A stretch of DNA of 64,000 bases from Ooceraea biroi (Eukaryota > Arthropoda > Insecta > Hymenoptera > Formicidae). The stretch spans positions 10,168,001-10,232,000 of the forward strand of contig NC_039506.1 in NCBI RefSeq assembly GCF_003672135.1, given 5' to 3'. The translations under genes were made by a program, and so were the position numbers. Below, piece after piece: positions 49,969 through 64,000 of this stretch (the first letter of the stretch is position 1; each line of letters starts with the position of its first letter). Under the pieces are notes generated by a model. It was not told where the DNA came from, made no database searches, and worked only from the letters and a program-made list of their open reading frames with translations.

Positions 49969-52900
49969 ACCCCCAGCAAACTCACTCCCTCCTGCAACAC
50001 GGCCAAGATACGGTGGTCTGATAACCCGTCTCCTCGAGAGTACTTCGAGTACTCGGAATAGGATAAACGGAAACCTCGTCGACCGGAGCAACGGTAAATG
50101 AGCTAACGACGATTAGTTTACGTATTTCGATGAGCGCCTAAAGTGGCTGTGAACAATTAAATTAACGTGATCTACACGTTTGCAACAAATCCGTACGACA
50201 CAGTCCCATTCCCGTCGAAAAATGGGCAATGCTGTTTACGCGATTGTATCCGTAATGGACCGAAATAGCGCGTGGAATAGCATGGCAATTTCAGCCGCGG
50301 TGGGACCATTCGATCGAAAGTCGTGAGCAGGAATCACTGCGGTCGAGCGTTTTATCATTATTACTGTGACCATTGTTAATGTTGATATTATTATTATCGA
50401 ATGAGAAATAATGTTGACACAGAACGCGGTGCAATAATTTTCCCATGTAATAAAATTAATGGATATTATAAAATTGTTCATAAAATAATGATCTATTCAC
50501 AACGGATATCAGGAAATTGATAAAAAAAACAATAACTAACAAATTCATCGTTAATATCCATTTTGGAATCATATTTACCTAACGCGATATCACTGAATAT
50601 TGCAATAAAATTCAATATTTTCAATTAATTCTACGTATAATTTATAATTTTTATAAATTAAACATTTAATAATTGCTAATATAAAAATTGGGAATAAGTC
50701 GGAGCAATGATAATTTAATAAATAATTTAAAAGATAATTTAAATAGGTAAATAATTTAATAGATAATTTTTTAAAAGACGCTGCAATATCTAGTGAGAAT
50801 ATTTGCCTCTTTTATATATATTATATTATACGAGTGCGATTAGATGTTTTTATTCTCTACATTGTTTTTTATCAGGAAATTATTGGCAATCAACAGAAAA
50901 ATCTGAAAGAACATGATTAATAACGGTTACATGAATGTAGTAAACTAATTTATAAGAGCAACGTGTGGCCGCGATAATAAATTGCACAACGGGCGCGAGC
51001 GCGTAAATATTAGTCAGACAATCCACATCGCGCTCGCATCCCGCTCGTAGTAATTTACATTTTCCAGTAATCACAATCCTGGTGTAGTGTGGATATGATT
51101 TTCAACGGTATTAGCATACATCTACTGCACCTGCACCCCGCCGATATTAATTGACACAGTGCATCTCACGCGCAAAGAACCGTATTGTGTTGCATTTATA
51201 TTATCCGATAATACATTATTAATATTATAATAGAAGCGACAAAACAATTTCACGCGGTTTGTAATTATCGCTCGAAAGACAGCCAATAAGTAAATAGTGA
51301 TTTTAACAGACAATTTAGGAAAGTTTTGATATCGTAAAAGCGGATAAAATTCGAAATCGAAAATGTCAATCTAAAATAAATAATTGATATGGAAAGGAAG
51401 ATAAATTACAAAACCGATAGATAAACAAAAAAACTGATAGATGAGAGAGGAATACGAAGGCAGTTACGGGCTGAAGATAGTTATGGGAAGTATTTTCATG
51501 TTGCAACTCGGCGGGAAGATTCTGACCTAAATCTTGGCGTGGAAAGCACGCGAATGCTAATTTGTAGCTTCCAGCGTCGTTTTATTGAAACCTAATATTA
51601 ATTCCACGGCATGCGCGCTTATGTCAAGCAGTTACGAAGACAACAAAATGTAATATGCAAATTAATGAATGCAGTCATGAAGACAAAAGTAGCACGAAGG
51701 ATGAATTTATGTACTGTAGCTGGAAGGTAGAAAGGTTGTCACAAGGGACGGAAAAATACGGCCATTGCACCCACTGACGATAAACAACGAAAAGGCGTAA
51801 CTTTCCCAGTCTGCGCCTCTAGATGTCTACCAAATACTCCTTTTCCGCTTTCTTAACTCGTAGGTTTTCGCTTTATGTCCCGAGGTTTCCCAAGAAAAAT
51901 GCGCTACAAAAGATAATTAATTTTGTAGAAAGTAATTAACGATGTTTTATGCAGAGCGCAAGCCGCGCAAGTTTTTGCCACATAACGCTTGTTCATTTTT
52001 CTTCAACCGCCGCGCATTATACCTTTCTGGTTGTGGCACACACGCATCACACATACGGACTATATAGGTCGTTCTATAACGCAATATTCCCGCCGCAACA
52101 TGAATTTTCCTGGACAGTGAAAGCCACGAAATTCATTCAAACTCGATTCGCTCACGAAATTCGAAATAATGACGTTTGCGTTGATGCACTCGGAATCAAA
52201 CTACTTTTCGGTGATCGATAAACGAACGAGCGTAGTGCACCGATGCGATTCGCCGTTAAAATACATGTTAATACACAAACGTACGCGCATTCAGTCGTGC
52301 AAACCACCAGCACGATACACAGCCGCCGAGCTTGTACGCTCGTGAAAGGAAAGGGCAAGCTTTCCTCTTGCCCGGGACGAAAGGAGGAAAGTCTCTTAAA
52401 AGAGAGAAGCTTCACGCGCACACTTTGGGGAATATCGGTTTCACCGCGCAAGTTTCCGCACGAGTTTCCGGGACGAGTCACACCCCTGTCCGAAAAGATG
52501 TTCCCCCGCGCGACGAGTTTAATCGTGTCTCGTTAGATTGTTCTTTTTTCCGTGTGCGGGGGATTTGCCGCGCTTCCGGTCCCTCTGGCACGCCGACCGG
52601 AAAACTTCGCCGGTCTTAATCGCCGCCAAAACTCGTTGCGACAACTTCCGACACTTAAACCTGTTGTCCCGAATTGCATCGTGCAATTTCTTCTTTCTCG
52701 CTTCTTACGGCTCGATGGCCGCTGGAATGTCTCTAAATGCTGGGCGAGCTCCTCGCGAAATTACTCGCACGCGCGGCATACCAGACAGCTGCAAAAAGAA
52801 TTCCGACCGGCCAAGTGGAAGAGCGGGGATATTCCAAACTATTTTAATTGCATTGAGCAGGGAATTCACTCGCGATTCGCACGCATTTGGAGTATAGATA

Positions 52901-54086
52901 GTCTCTCCACAGTGCGCTTCGACACACGTAAAGCCGTATGATCCAGTCTCTTGACTACTTTATTTAAATCAGGATACTTCCATTCGCGCTTAAATATTTG
53001 CATCGACGATAAGAGCTCGCAGCTTGATTGGAATATTCAACGCTGATATTGAATTCGATATTTCAAGAATATATATCTTGTTCTCTTTCTCTCTCTTCCT
53101 CTCTCTTTTAATCAGAACACAACTGTTCTGTCACGGTACAGTTTTCGTAAATCTCAATGCGTCGACACGGGAGATTAATGCGGGAGAATGATTTTTTGTT
53201 CGCTCCGGACATAGATACGTACAATACACTAAGCGACGATACACGCAACGTACTCTGTGCACAATGCGCATATTGCTTAAATGATGTACGACCAGCCGAT
53301 GCACGGACCGCCGACGAGCATTGATCCTCAAAACGATTCGCTTTTCCGAACAATGATATTTATCGTACCGCCACCGAAAATTCTAGCGGGGCTATACAAT
53401 ACTAAAAAAAAAACAGGGACAACTTGCGACCATACTAACGATCTGTACGTGAAATTACAATCAGCATACAAAATTGAATCAACGCCTGAACAATCAAGCA
53501 CGATGTTTTCAATTTGTAAACGAGAAAATGTGTTTCACTCATGGAACGCTTCGGTTTTGTCCCTTTTTTTATGCAATCGCCTCGTTAAATGCACTTGTTA
53601 CTACCATCGCGCACCGTGACGCACAGAGTTTTTCCCAGATAAGTTACGCTGTTCACGCAACAACGGTAAATCAACAAATCTCCCGGATTTGACGACATGA
53701 AATTATTAATTACGCATCATGAATCGCCAATTCTAAAATTGATGCAAATCCCTCTCCAAAAGATTTTATTAAATTTACTACTCCACGTTACGTTGTATAT
53801 ACATATGTTCGTCTAATTAAAACTGATAATAATATTTCGCAAAATTGGACTTGCATCAATTTTGAAACAGGTGGCTTGTATAATATTCCACGATTGGCTC
53901 AACTTGTTTGTAATTCACATTAACTAAAGGTCCTTTAAAAGCCAAAACGATGAATCGGCCAACTCACCGGAACAAATCGTTTTCTGTGCAACGCGAGGAT
54001 GATAAAAGAGCCACCGGTTTCGAGACGAGAAAAAATATACGCTGGTTTTAATGCCACAGTAAGAGAGAATTCAGAGATAGATAAAT

Positions 54087-54135
54087 AGAGGGAGAGAGAG
54101 AGGGGAAGAGAAAAAAAGAAAAACAGAGAAAGAGC
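54087..54135. repeat. Purine-rich (GA)n tract
   Basis: GAG/GAGA-rich tract grading into A-rich sequence. Confidence 0.8.
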
Positions 54136-57100
54136 TGTAGAAAGTGGAAAAATCCTATCAGAAAGAGCTCTACTCTGTAGCCGTATTTGTCCTTTTTTCT
54201 TACTAATGAAACCATTAAACACGTCATCTTAACGTGCTTTAGCTCTCCCGCGATCTCATTTTCGTTTGGTCTGCTTGCAGAAGCTGTCGCGCGCGAACCG
54301 GCCTGCACCCTATTTCATTTCCTTTATCTCTCTCCTTACGTTTTTTCACATGTGCACCTTCGTGTAAAAAATAAATACGATGCTTTGTCCGTGCCGGACT
54401 GCCGGAAAACCTCTCCAACGAACCGAATCTTTGCGAAAAATTCAGAAAGAAATGCGAGGCTAAAATTAAAGAATTAATTAATTAAAAACTAGCTATGTAA
54501 TTAATATTAGATATATTTCACTCGTTGTGTATAATCGGTTACTCCTGGCAATATTCGCACTAATGATTCGTTTGCCATTTTACCAGCGCTTGCCAATATT
54601 TATCTTATCAGGTATCCACGTTTCGCATAATTCGGATTACAGTTGTTATAAAGTATATTGACGCACGCGATGTAATTACTATCACATATTACATATAACT
54701 CGTATTTCTAACGTGCAAATGCTGATTTTATATCTCGAAAGCAGCGTTATGATACAAAATCGATTTTATGCTTGCACATTTGCATCGATATTTCTGTTAT
54801 CCGCACGGAAAGCGCACGTGTAAAATATTCTTACTCGAAAATGCAAACGCGGCATGCACGCATATACCGGAAGACATCAGCCGTGGCAAAGTGTATGCGA
54901 ACGCGAGGAAATAAAAAAATCGGCGTAAATGAATGGGCACTGCCGAGTAAAGTCTCTCGCGCTAAGAGTTCGCGCGAACAAGGCATAAGCCTCTTCTCGT
55001 GTCGCTGTGCGCAAAGTGAAAAAAGCATGTGAGTAAAGTGCCGGCTGCTACATATACCTACATACGTGTATATACTCATGTACTCATATACGGTGTGACT
55101 TAACACAGAATGTGTGTATGTAAGAGGAAAGGAGGCCAAAGAGAGAGAGAGAGAAGAAGATGGGCTATTGGTGTGGCGGTGAGGAAGGTGTTGAAAGGGG
55201 ACATATTTTCCACGTCGATTTCCCGCTCTAGCTGGAGGTGGCGCAATATCATATGATAGCGGAGGTCAGCTCAACGGATGCACTCGGTGAGGATCGTTCT
55301 CATGGCGATCACGCGCACCTTTCTGTCTTTCGTAGAGTACGCGACCGGCATCACGTACGGGACGGGAAAAAAATTTTGTCCGCTCAGCGGAGATATTCCG
55401 GGGCAAATGCGCCGTATGAAAGTCTGTCGCATCCGGCGCGATAAATATTTTCAGGCATAAAACGCATCTCTCCCGAGCAGCTGTATTTTCCAGCGCGATC
55501 AAAATTTCCGAAATACATACGGGCTTACGGGCGATGGAGTGCGCGCCAAGAGATATAATTTAAAAAATGTATATACGTGAAAACATCAATATATGTATAT
55601 ACAACTATGTATACGGCTATTTTATAGCCGCACGAGTAACGTCATGCGAGCGAACAAATGAATCTGATCACAGGATCTGAACTCTCCAACACAATACATA
55701 TGGAAGCAGTAGAAGCGAAATATTGCATTCAATCGCGGAGGTTGCCTGTGCGTATTGAAATGTTTCATTCGCATTAAGAGATAGAATTGCCTGATGCCTG
55801 TTTGATAAATGCTAGATGTTCAGCGTTTGTGATAACGGCCGCGGCGGCGCGCTCCGTTCTCTCATCTCCGATGAGACGGATACCATTTTAGTGATGCATA
55901 GGGCTTAACGCATGCATCCAGATAGATAGACAGTGGATCTACGGATCTGCTGGAGCTGCTAATCAGGGCTTTATTGGCTATAGCCAATTAACGGCTGCAA
56001 TTGGCATGCGAACAAAGCCGAGCACGCGTTCCAATAGATCGACCAGGGCTTTCTACGCGGCCGTGGCTCAACCGGGACATTGCAAAGGGGAGTGAAGGGA
56101 ACCTGAAGGTTGGGGGAATAGTTCAAGGGGAGGAAGAGAATGAGATGGCTGTCTCGAGTATCGGCCAAATGCCGGCACTAAACGATTCCATTACCTCGTT
56201 AGATCCGTGGCCGTGGATCAACGTGGATCGTTGCCGAGCATAGAAATCATAGACCGTGATTTCCGGCCGATGTTTCCGTTGAATCTGGGAAATTCCATGA
56301 GCATCCGTTGAGCATTGCGCCAGGAGATACCGCCATCGACAGATCATCCTGCGCGAGTCGACCAGTTGATAATCGTGCAACTGCCGAATTGTTCCGAATG
56401 ATTCTTCGTCGAGGAGTGAATCGCTTCGCGAAAACAATTTTTACTCAAGAGTCGCATCATTTATAAATGTTTAACTTGTGCTTTTGCTCAGGTTTGCTAA
56501 GATATGATCAGTTATTACTCGCTATTTATTGCTACGTTATTTATTGTAAGGGATAAATGTAATTGACGTAAAATTTATCTTAGGAATCCACTTTCGTACA
56601 ATGAGAGATAATTTGAAGAGTTGCAATACTAGTTATTAATGCCTTGTGTGTTATTATTCGAAGAAAGAGATATCAACGGCCACAAAAAGAGCATTGCGCG
56701 AGAATTCTGGGCAAGACAGAGCATATCCGCTCGACGAAGATCGAGTACGCTGCAACGACCGCTTTACTCCGGATGCACGACGTCAATTTTTCTCCGTTTT
56801 CGTGAAAACTTTCACCTCGAAACAAGGAGCGCGTAAGTTTCCCGAGAGATCCTGGGATATTTTTCTTCTGTCTCGCGCGAAGGGTAACGTAGTATGTACG
56901 AGGAGGAGATACTCCCACGATATAAAGTGGACGTATGAAATTCTCCCCAGAGTGGCGACGCCCCGGGCCATTGTCAGAGGAAAACGGGGCCATCGATGTT
57001 TTCTTTTTAAGCCTGACGAAATTACGAGGCCCTACAGAGCAGAGAAGGTTGAGAGATCATTAAATAAAGCTGCTTTGCCAGTTAAATATTTGCGAACCCA

Positions 57101-58838
57101 AGATTGACTTCAACCATAAAATATTCCCAGAGATATGATTCGAAACGATGTCATGCTGCATAACAAACTCGAATAATAAAAAATTAGTGTACTAACCTAT
57201 CCAGTGGTTTTTGGTTTCTTACATTGCACAATACACACTTCGCATTTATAGATGTTATACAAAATTGTAATATACCTTGATGTCTAATAACATTAAAAAG
57301 AAAGATACAAGTGCAAATTGCACTAATAAAAAGAAAATCATATTTCGACAGTGCAAAACGTATTTCTTGATAGAAATCACAAGTTGTATCTTTGAGATTT
57401 TCCTGGACCAATCGCTAATCTTTTTAGAGCGCTAGGCGGACAAGGAGGATTACGCTGCCGGAGTACGCAGTTGCGCTCCATGTTGTACGAAGAGCGGCTA
57501 GAAAAGTACGCGAAATGAGGTCGAGTCCCGACATACAGTCGGAGAAAGGGTATTGGTCAAACTAACTCCTTCTTAGACGTACGAACCCCGGTCCGGTGGC
57601 GTCAAGCCCTGGTCAACGGTAAACAATGAAACCCGGAGTGTCCGGCTATCCTGGTGGAGTTCGCTGAGGAAGAGAAGGGGACGAGACTTCCGACGGGCTT
57701 GCCGGAAAATAAATTTACGGCTAAGCTCAACGCCCTAACCCACCGGACCTACGAACTCGCGGAAGAACGAACGTAGCGAGGAAACCATGAAAGGGAGAGA
57801 ACGCAGCCACAATTGCCATTTGTCATCTCGAGAAGATATAAGGTGCGAGACTTTTCTGACATGGGGGATTATCGCCAGTAAAAGATAATCTCGCAACACT
57901 GAGAGAAGCATGCATTTCTTTAATATTAAGAGACCATGCAGAAACTTGTACAAATTTTATAAAATAAAAAGTATAAAGAGATTAATTAAGAATGAATAAT
58001 AGAAATAAATTTGAAATAAGCAGACAAATTTATCAATTTATTTACAAAGATATTTAATTGTATCACAAGTAATTGTATTATAATTATAGCAATATAGCAA
58101 TTGTCTTCTTCTCTTAACATTGAATTAATATTTAATGCATATTTAATAATGCAATGTTGATTTATTAAAAATGATTTATTCTATAAAAATATATTATAAA
58201 ATTTAAACTTTCGAGAATTAATATTTATATGCAATAAATCAATAGAGAGTTATAAGAAAAATTAAAAGCAAAGATGAATATAACAAAAATCGCGGTTTCG
58301 TGACATTAAAACGTATTGACCGTATAACTTGGATTTCCTTTGCTCATTGAACTTTGAATATCGGTGCGCAAATATGTATCTCGTGTTCGATAAAATTCTC
58401 TCATCGACACTCGCAAAAGCGTCTTTTCCCCTTTGTGCCGCCTCTAATGACGACCCTTATCGCCTTCATAAACAGGGATTTACCTTCACATATTCCTACC
58501 ATTCAGTTCCCTTGCTATTCGCGTTCGCTCGCTATATTCGGTTTTCAAGAGTGCCGAGGGTTCGACGTTATTCGATCGATAAACCTCGTTTTTGCCAGGT
58601 TCATTATAAAGAATATCATAGAAAACGAACTTATAATCCATTTATTAGCCTCCGATATAAATGTAATTATGATTCTTTTCTGCAGAACAATTCGATTAGA
58701 AGCTATGTTTATTTCCTTCATTTGTATATTACATTATTCGCATTCGAAAATTCGCAGCTGTCATTATAAATTTATAAATTAATTAATAAATAACGCATTA
58801 ACTTTTATTATTTCTGCAAAATATAAATACCTAATACA

Positions 58839-58839
58839 T

Positions 58840-58880
<41 letters not shown>
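58839..58880. repeat. Compound (AT)n(GT)n microsatellite
   Basis: An AT run of about 12 units passes directly into about eight GT units. Confidence 0.95.
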
Positions 58881-59604
58881 AACCGTTCCCGTTAAAATAA
58901 TATTATATATCTTATATAATTATATCATATCTATATCATCGACAAAAGCTCGATTTCATCAACCTGGACATCGTCGCGCGTATAACTGTTTCAGTTACAT
59001 ACATATTTCATACAAGCCACGGCGGATGGTTACAACCGTCGTAGTCCATATTTAACGATGTTAAATGTCTCTCGGAGCTCGCTATAAGGACACCCTGCGG
59101 GTCTTTGGATTCTGCCCATTCGAATCTGCCTCTGTGAGCTCGTAAGATGTAACCCAGCTACGTCGCAGACCACATACCGTACATCGTGTATGGTAACACT
59201 GAACGCGATGTACGACATAATGTTGTAGTCCTAAATCAAGGGAGCTCCGTAGCATCCTAGGGCGGGAGACGGACAGCCGGAATTATTCGGCGAATTTGCA
59301 TGTCGATTTTGAGGTCAGGTTTGCTTCTAAGACGGTTCGAGAACCTTGCCTTGTTCCTCGCGCGCCTTCTCCACGTGTAACCATCAGCCCTTTGAGCATG
59401 ATGCACTCATGAGCTTCGGCATTATTAATAGCAGCCCAATATATGTAAATCTGGCTTGTCTCTAGCGCGCTTCGACAGAAATGCGTCAATTATGATCTAT
59501 CCCGATGACAGATATCTATAATAATAGAGGCGCTTTCACATATATTATGGGTATATCGTTGAATCCTAATCGAATTTACAGAGCATGCATGAACGTTAAC
59601 TTAA

Positions 59605-59867
59605 CCCTCCGTCGTCCAACTGTACACTTGAGTGACACGCCTGAAACTACGATGGTAAATTTCACCGAAAAATTTCAATTTTTCATAAAAAACCTATTGA
59701 TCATTCCGGTTTGGCGACTGTCAAAACATGTTCAGGAACGTTCAAAGAGTCACCCGGAATTTTGCCAAATTTTTTAAAGCAGTTATGTGTTAGCGATACA
59801 TGTATAACACTCAAGTGTACAGTGGGACGACGATGGCGTTGTTAAAAAAATGATGGACGACGGAGGG
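59605..59867. mobile_element. piggyBac-like MITE, 263 bp, TTAA-flanked
   Basis: TTAA occurs on both sides (59601-59604 and 59868-59871), and the termini are CCCTCCGTCGTCC and its exact complement (59605-59617 and 59855-59867). A second, internal inverted repeat ACTGTACACTTGAGTG lies 1 bp from the left TIR (59619-59634). Its complement at 59808-59823 is separated from the right TIR by exactly 31 bp. This is the asymmetric layout described for piggyBac ends (13-bp TIR, short spacer, internal repeat; 13-bp TIR, 31-bp spacer, internal repeat). There is no transposase. Confidence 0.87.
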
Positions 59868-59871
59868 TTAA

Positions 59872-62800
59872 AAATCATTTCTTTACACAAAAAAATTATA
59901 GAGCTTTGGTACATGTATTATACAAGTTGTCCAATAATATATATAGAATTTAAAAATATTATTAGTTTTACAATATGTTGTCATATTTTTCAAAATGCTG
60001 CGTGCTGCGAATTAATAATAATTCTATATAAGAATAAAATCTAAAACTAGTCTCTCCATACATCTTACATAGAAAACGTGCAATCACAGTTTCCTGACGT
60101 TAAAGTATCTCTGATTTAACTAGTCTGGACGAGACATAGTACCCATCTACTTTGCATAAGCTCGCAAACCACTCAGTGAACACTGTCAATGTTTATGCAA
60201 ATCTCGAATATGTGCGGTACGAAATACCTTGCTCGCCCGTGCCAATTTTCTCAACGGCTGTCGCTACAGTGGCACATTGTGTCGCCACATGTGTGTCCAT
60301 GTGTGCAACGATGCTCCAAATTTCCGCAGAATTTACGTAACGACAAGATGTCGTATCAGGTAATTGCAATTCTGGATCTCACAAAAGTACCGAAAGGAAA
60401 AGAAAAAATAAAATAAAACAATGTTCATTTTACATACTCATATTAAATAAGAAATTTTCACAAAGATCTCATTTCTTGATTTTAATAACTTGAAAAACTT
60501 CAGATTTATAATAAAGTCATTATTAATAAATTAATGTCGACGCCGACAAATTCTTCTTTTATTTCTAAATCTTTACTTTATATTAAATTCATTAAATGTC
60601 AGGAAACTCGCAAGTTGGAAATTTCATTTGTCTTCGGAAACTTTATTCAACTATACATCACGCGAAACGATAAAACCTCAACGATAAAAGTGTCAGAACA
60701 AGTTCTTGAAAGGAATAAAATTATTTTCAATTGCTCCAAGTGCCGCCAGATTTCATAAATGTTGGGATAGTTGAAAAGACATTTAGGCGGATACACGCGT
60801 AGTGCTCGTTGCTCATGCACATCGATCCCTTCCGATACTGATTCTAATGTCCCAAATTCCGCGGCCATCAATCGCCACATCTGTGCGGGCGTACATCTGC
60901 GCCGTGGTAGGGAAATTGGCACGCTCATGGCGAGCAAGCTCGCTCGACATTATGGATCTCCGTAGATTCGAGTGTATATGCTCCAGTTTTATCGGATATA
61001 CACGCACCGACCGGCTAGCCAGAGAGCTCGACGGTGTAAAGCAATCACCAGAGGTACGTAGCGGATATATGCCGTAATTTCTGGTCGCGGCGTCATTTCG
61101 TCCCGGCAATTAGATCCGGCTATAACAAATGGGAACGATCGCTGTTACCCGATGCCCTCTTCCCTGCCCACCCGCCCCCGTTCGAATACCCATCGGGACC
61201 TCGAGGTGATAGGGGTAGAGGCAGGCGGTAATACACGCCGACCGCTTTGAAAATCCAATTCGAGCCGCGAGCGCGACCTGTCGACCTGCACCGGTCAGTC
61301 TTGATAATTGACCGGAAATCGAGGAGCAAAATGAATCGAAATGTCCCCTGCATTTTATGTTGGGTGGTATGGCGGACGGCTGCGGGGGCAGGGAAAGGGG
61401 TCTTGCTGAGGGGAATGCGTTTCAGGAAATCACCGCAAATATGGAATCCGTATTCGCTAAACGAGTACAAATGAGAAAACCTGTGTAACGTGTTCCGTAA
61501 CACTTGTAATAACGTTCCATTCTTACGAGCGTATGCGACAGGTCGTTTATTTGAGATTCTGATAAATCGCTGTTCCACATAACGCGTTGTTGTTGTTGCA
61601 TTGCGTGATTATTTCAACAACGACGCTAATTTTGAGTGCTCGACCGGTGGAGTGTCGTATTCAAACGCACGTCGCAGTGGCCATATACAATTACCAGAAT
61701 AGCATTTGTAGCTGTAAACCGTCTGGAATTGATTGTATAACTAAATCATAGCCAGAATCTACAAGTGTGGATGTCTAATCCCGATGTAATTTCCAAACGT
61801 GTAAATTTACACAAATAATTTAGTTGGATATTCTCAGATATCCGTCAAACGCGTTTAGTCTAAATGTTTAGATGCACCAAAAAACGATCATCAATTCTAT
61901 GCAGTATTAATACGGAATATTTAATGCGCACGTTAACGTCTCACGTATTTTAACATACATTAATGCATTAAATTATAATTCCATCGAAAGACCAAATATA
62001 TATTTATCCGTTTTATTTATTTTTCTGTGCGAGCGTATAAAACAATCTAATAATATTTTCGCAATCACATATTCGTGTATATCCGCGCGTAAATATGTAA
62101 ATTTTTAAGTTCTTGCGTGCAATTTGAAAATGCAGCAGTATTTTATAACATATCATGTTATTCTTTAATCCTAATGCATAAATTTGCCTCTTGCAAGACT
62201 CGTTCGGGGAAAATGCGTACAATATTATCCTCCAAGAATATATTTAGCACGAGGTGCTATCGCGTTCTTTTATATAACGCAGCGACTAGCTGCACTATGC
62301 GCAATCACGAGGGATAAGCGAGAGAAAAAGGAGCACGCGCGATAGTTGACGACTTTGTGTTACTTACGAAGTCTCGAGGTTACTATGGGCGACGGGTTCT
62401 TTTATTGGTCCCTACCAGAGCAGGATTATCTTGAGTAAAGTTCGTCTTCGTGGCTTCTTCCCTGCTTCGTTCGTAAAAGGACTTCTCAAGACATTAAAGG
62501 TACTCGAGTCCGCACGAGCAAGCGTGCGCGCTTGAGAACAACGATTTATCATCTTCACGAATGCCGCGGATAGAAAAACGTATTTTCTGTCTCCTCATTC
62601 CTGCTTTTTTCTCGCTCGATATGGTTTTCTTATCTGCTCGCATCCGCCATTTCCTGATTTCATGCATTTCTTTTGTCTTATCAATTCTTGCAATTACTCC
62701 AAAAGAGTGTTTTTTGAACAAATGTACTTGATGTCAGTTTGTCAAAAGTTTAAGCACTGATACTTAAAAGCTGAAGGTATATAACATAATAAAAGTTCTT

Positions 62801-64000
62801 CTATCAAGGAAAGAAGTTAAATTATCTGCTATTTCCTAAATGCATTTTTCGTCGATTGATTGTTAAGCACAGAAATGCTTATAACGAATGTCACGTTACA
62901 AACGTTCAAAATATTTGAACACATGGCTCTCACATGATCCGACAAGCAAACGTAATGCTTCATTGATGGGAAACGGCATACTGGGTTTGCTGGATAGCCG
63001 ATTAAACGCAATACCGTAATTGCCACTTCGAATTGGATACGAGTGTGTTTAGCGCAATGAATATATAGACATCCGCGCAAAGCTGCAACGGCATTGTCCA
63101 AAAAAATTTTTTCCAATGTTCCGCGTAATGCCTGACAGATCCAATTATTGACTGTGACGCGAGGCGAAACAATACGTAATTATCATTTCGTTCGGACGCG
63201 GCTGAGCTGAAAATCGCATTATCATCGGTTGTTCGATCGAGGAACGTCGTCAGTTTATAAAAACGTTATGATATAATAACCGACGACAACATTCATCTCT
63301 CATCGTGACGGACATTAGCGAGGCATAGAGAAATATCGCGCGAATGCAATTACGGGAAATTAATTCACTTAGCTTGTGCGAGAAATTAACTTTTCACACT
63401 CGTTGCAACGTCAAACTCGCTGACGAATGAATTTTCGCGATAATTTATCGTGCTGGCAAAGTAAGACGAAATAATTAGGGCGAACTGACGAAGATTGTGC
63501 GCGCGCTTTTCAAGCATATCATATATATATAATAAAATAGCAGAGAAATTTTAAGAGGCCCCATTGTCGCCACGAGTTATTGTTCGCCTCATTGTTTCAC
63601 GTCACGTGTCGACGCTTCTACGTTAAGATTAAACAAGAGAAAACTAGAGGCAGGCTCCGGCCGCGGCAAAAGTTCTCACAGGATATGGGAGGCGGCAGAC
63701 AGGCTTTGGGGTTTTCGGTGATGGATGACTCGTGATCATAAATTAAGCTTCCATCTCTAAAAGCCACCAGCGTGCGCGGCTCAGGACACGTACATGTCGC
63801 ACGACACCCGCGTTCTTGTTACCAAGTTTTGCCATAAGACGTAAGACGGAACGTATTAATGAAGAACTAACACTATTATATACATATCATTACATACATT
63901 ATACGTTATATACATATCACTTTCGTGATCGCTTTGACCATAGCAGACTTTATGATGTATTTTTCTGTTATTTTGTTAAATTTATTGAAATTCGTGTAAC
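59872..64000. other. Right-hand flank, no supported gene
   Basis: Open frames such as 60647-60937 (-), 61120-61578 (-) and 62829-63116 (-) are not recognisable and lack supporting features. Nothing else structured was seen. Confidence 0.45.

Larger units (their letters stand above)
26215..59600. other. Long region without supported genes
   Basis: About 33 kb in which open frames are short (mostly under 150 codons), overlap on opposite strands and show no domain, signal peptide or splice-linked continuation that I can recognise. Composition alternates between AT-rich and CpG-rich stretches. It could be intergenic, or intron of a gene whose exons lie outside. Simple repeats, hairpins and a motif cluster are listed separately. 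Confidence 0.5.

Noticed and set aside
57425..57560. Possible tRNA or tRNA-derived SINE (ggtcgagtccc resembles a B box)
   Set aside because: The B box is one base short and no A box, acceptor stem or cloverleaf can be built around it.
59178..59214. 9-bp inverted repeat CGTACATCG / CGATGTACG
   Set aside because: Short stem with a 19-nt loop, and an overlapping alternative stem; expected by chance in a window this size.
60647..61109. Overlapping frames on both strands near a possible exon
   Set aside because: Peptides look somewhat protein-like on the minus strand but match no family I recognise and have no supporting start or splice structure.

Overview
This window is eukaryotic, gene-poor and rich in repeats. 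It reads as a hymenopteran insect, possibly an ant. That is an inference from mixed AT-rich and CpG-rich stretches, a long first intron, and the mix of small DNA transposons (hAT-like, Tc1/mariner-like, piggyBac-like, plus a full cecropia-type mariner). No sequence search was possible. I see no rRNA, tRNA, CRISPR array or prokaryotic operon.

Layout. Positions 1-2693 hold a minisatellite of about 117-bp units. It is interrupted at 18-987 by a non-autonomous element with long inverted termini and an 8-bp target duplication (hAT type), and ends at a second small inverted-repeat element (2694-2971) that runs straight into a GGA microsatellite. A small TA-flanked MITE sits at 5190-5369.

Positions 6758-22522 (+) hold the one host protein gene I can support. 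Its four coding exons are 6758-6967, 19577-19996, 20183-20475 and 20740-22522. They join in frame into a 901-residue single-pass membrane receptor: signal peptide, LRRNT cysteine cap, about 13 degenerate leucine-rich repeats, LRRCT cap, one transmembrane helix, and a 357-residue cytoplasmic tail with a duplicated tyrosine motif. Intron 1 is 12.6 kb and contains a 421-bp palindromic insertion (15093-15513) with a 13-bp target duplication and a degenerate hammerhead-ribozyme-like motif, suggesting a Penelope-like retroelement.

Positions 24925-26212 are a complete mariner with perfect 32-bp terminal repeats, TA duplication and an uninterrupted 329-residue transposase with the D,D34D triad. From 26215 to the end (about 37.8 kb) I find no supportable gene. 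It contains simple repeats, several perfect hairpins, a three-copy CACGTG cluster (31614-31640), and a piggyBac-like MITE (59605-59867) that keeps the 13-bp TIR / 31-bp spacer / internal-repeat layout of piggyBac ends.

The two protein genes are functionally unrelated: one is a host cell-surface receptor, the other a selfish transposase. The strongest candidates for a second look are the receptor with its repeated tail motif, the palindromic retroelement with its ribozyme-like arm, the intact mariner, and the piggyBac-type MITE.
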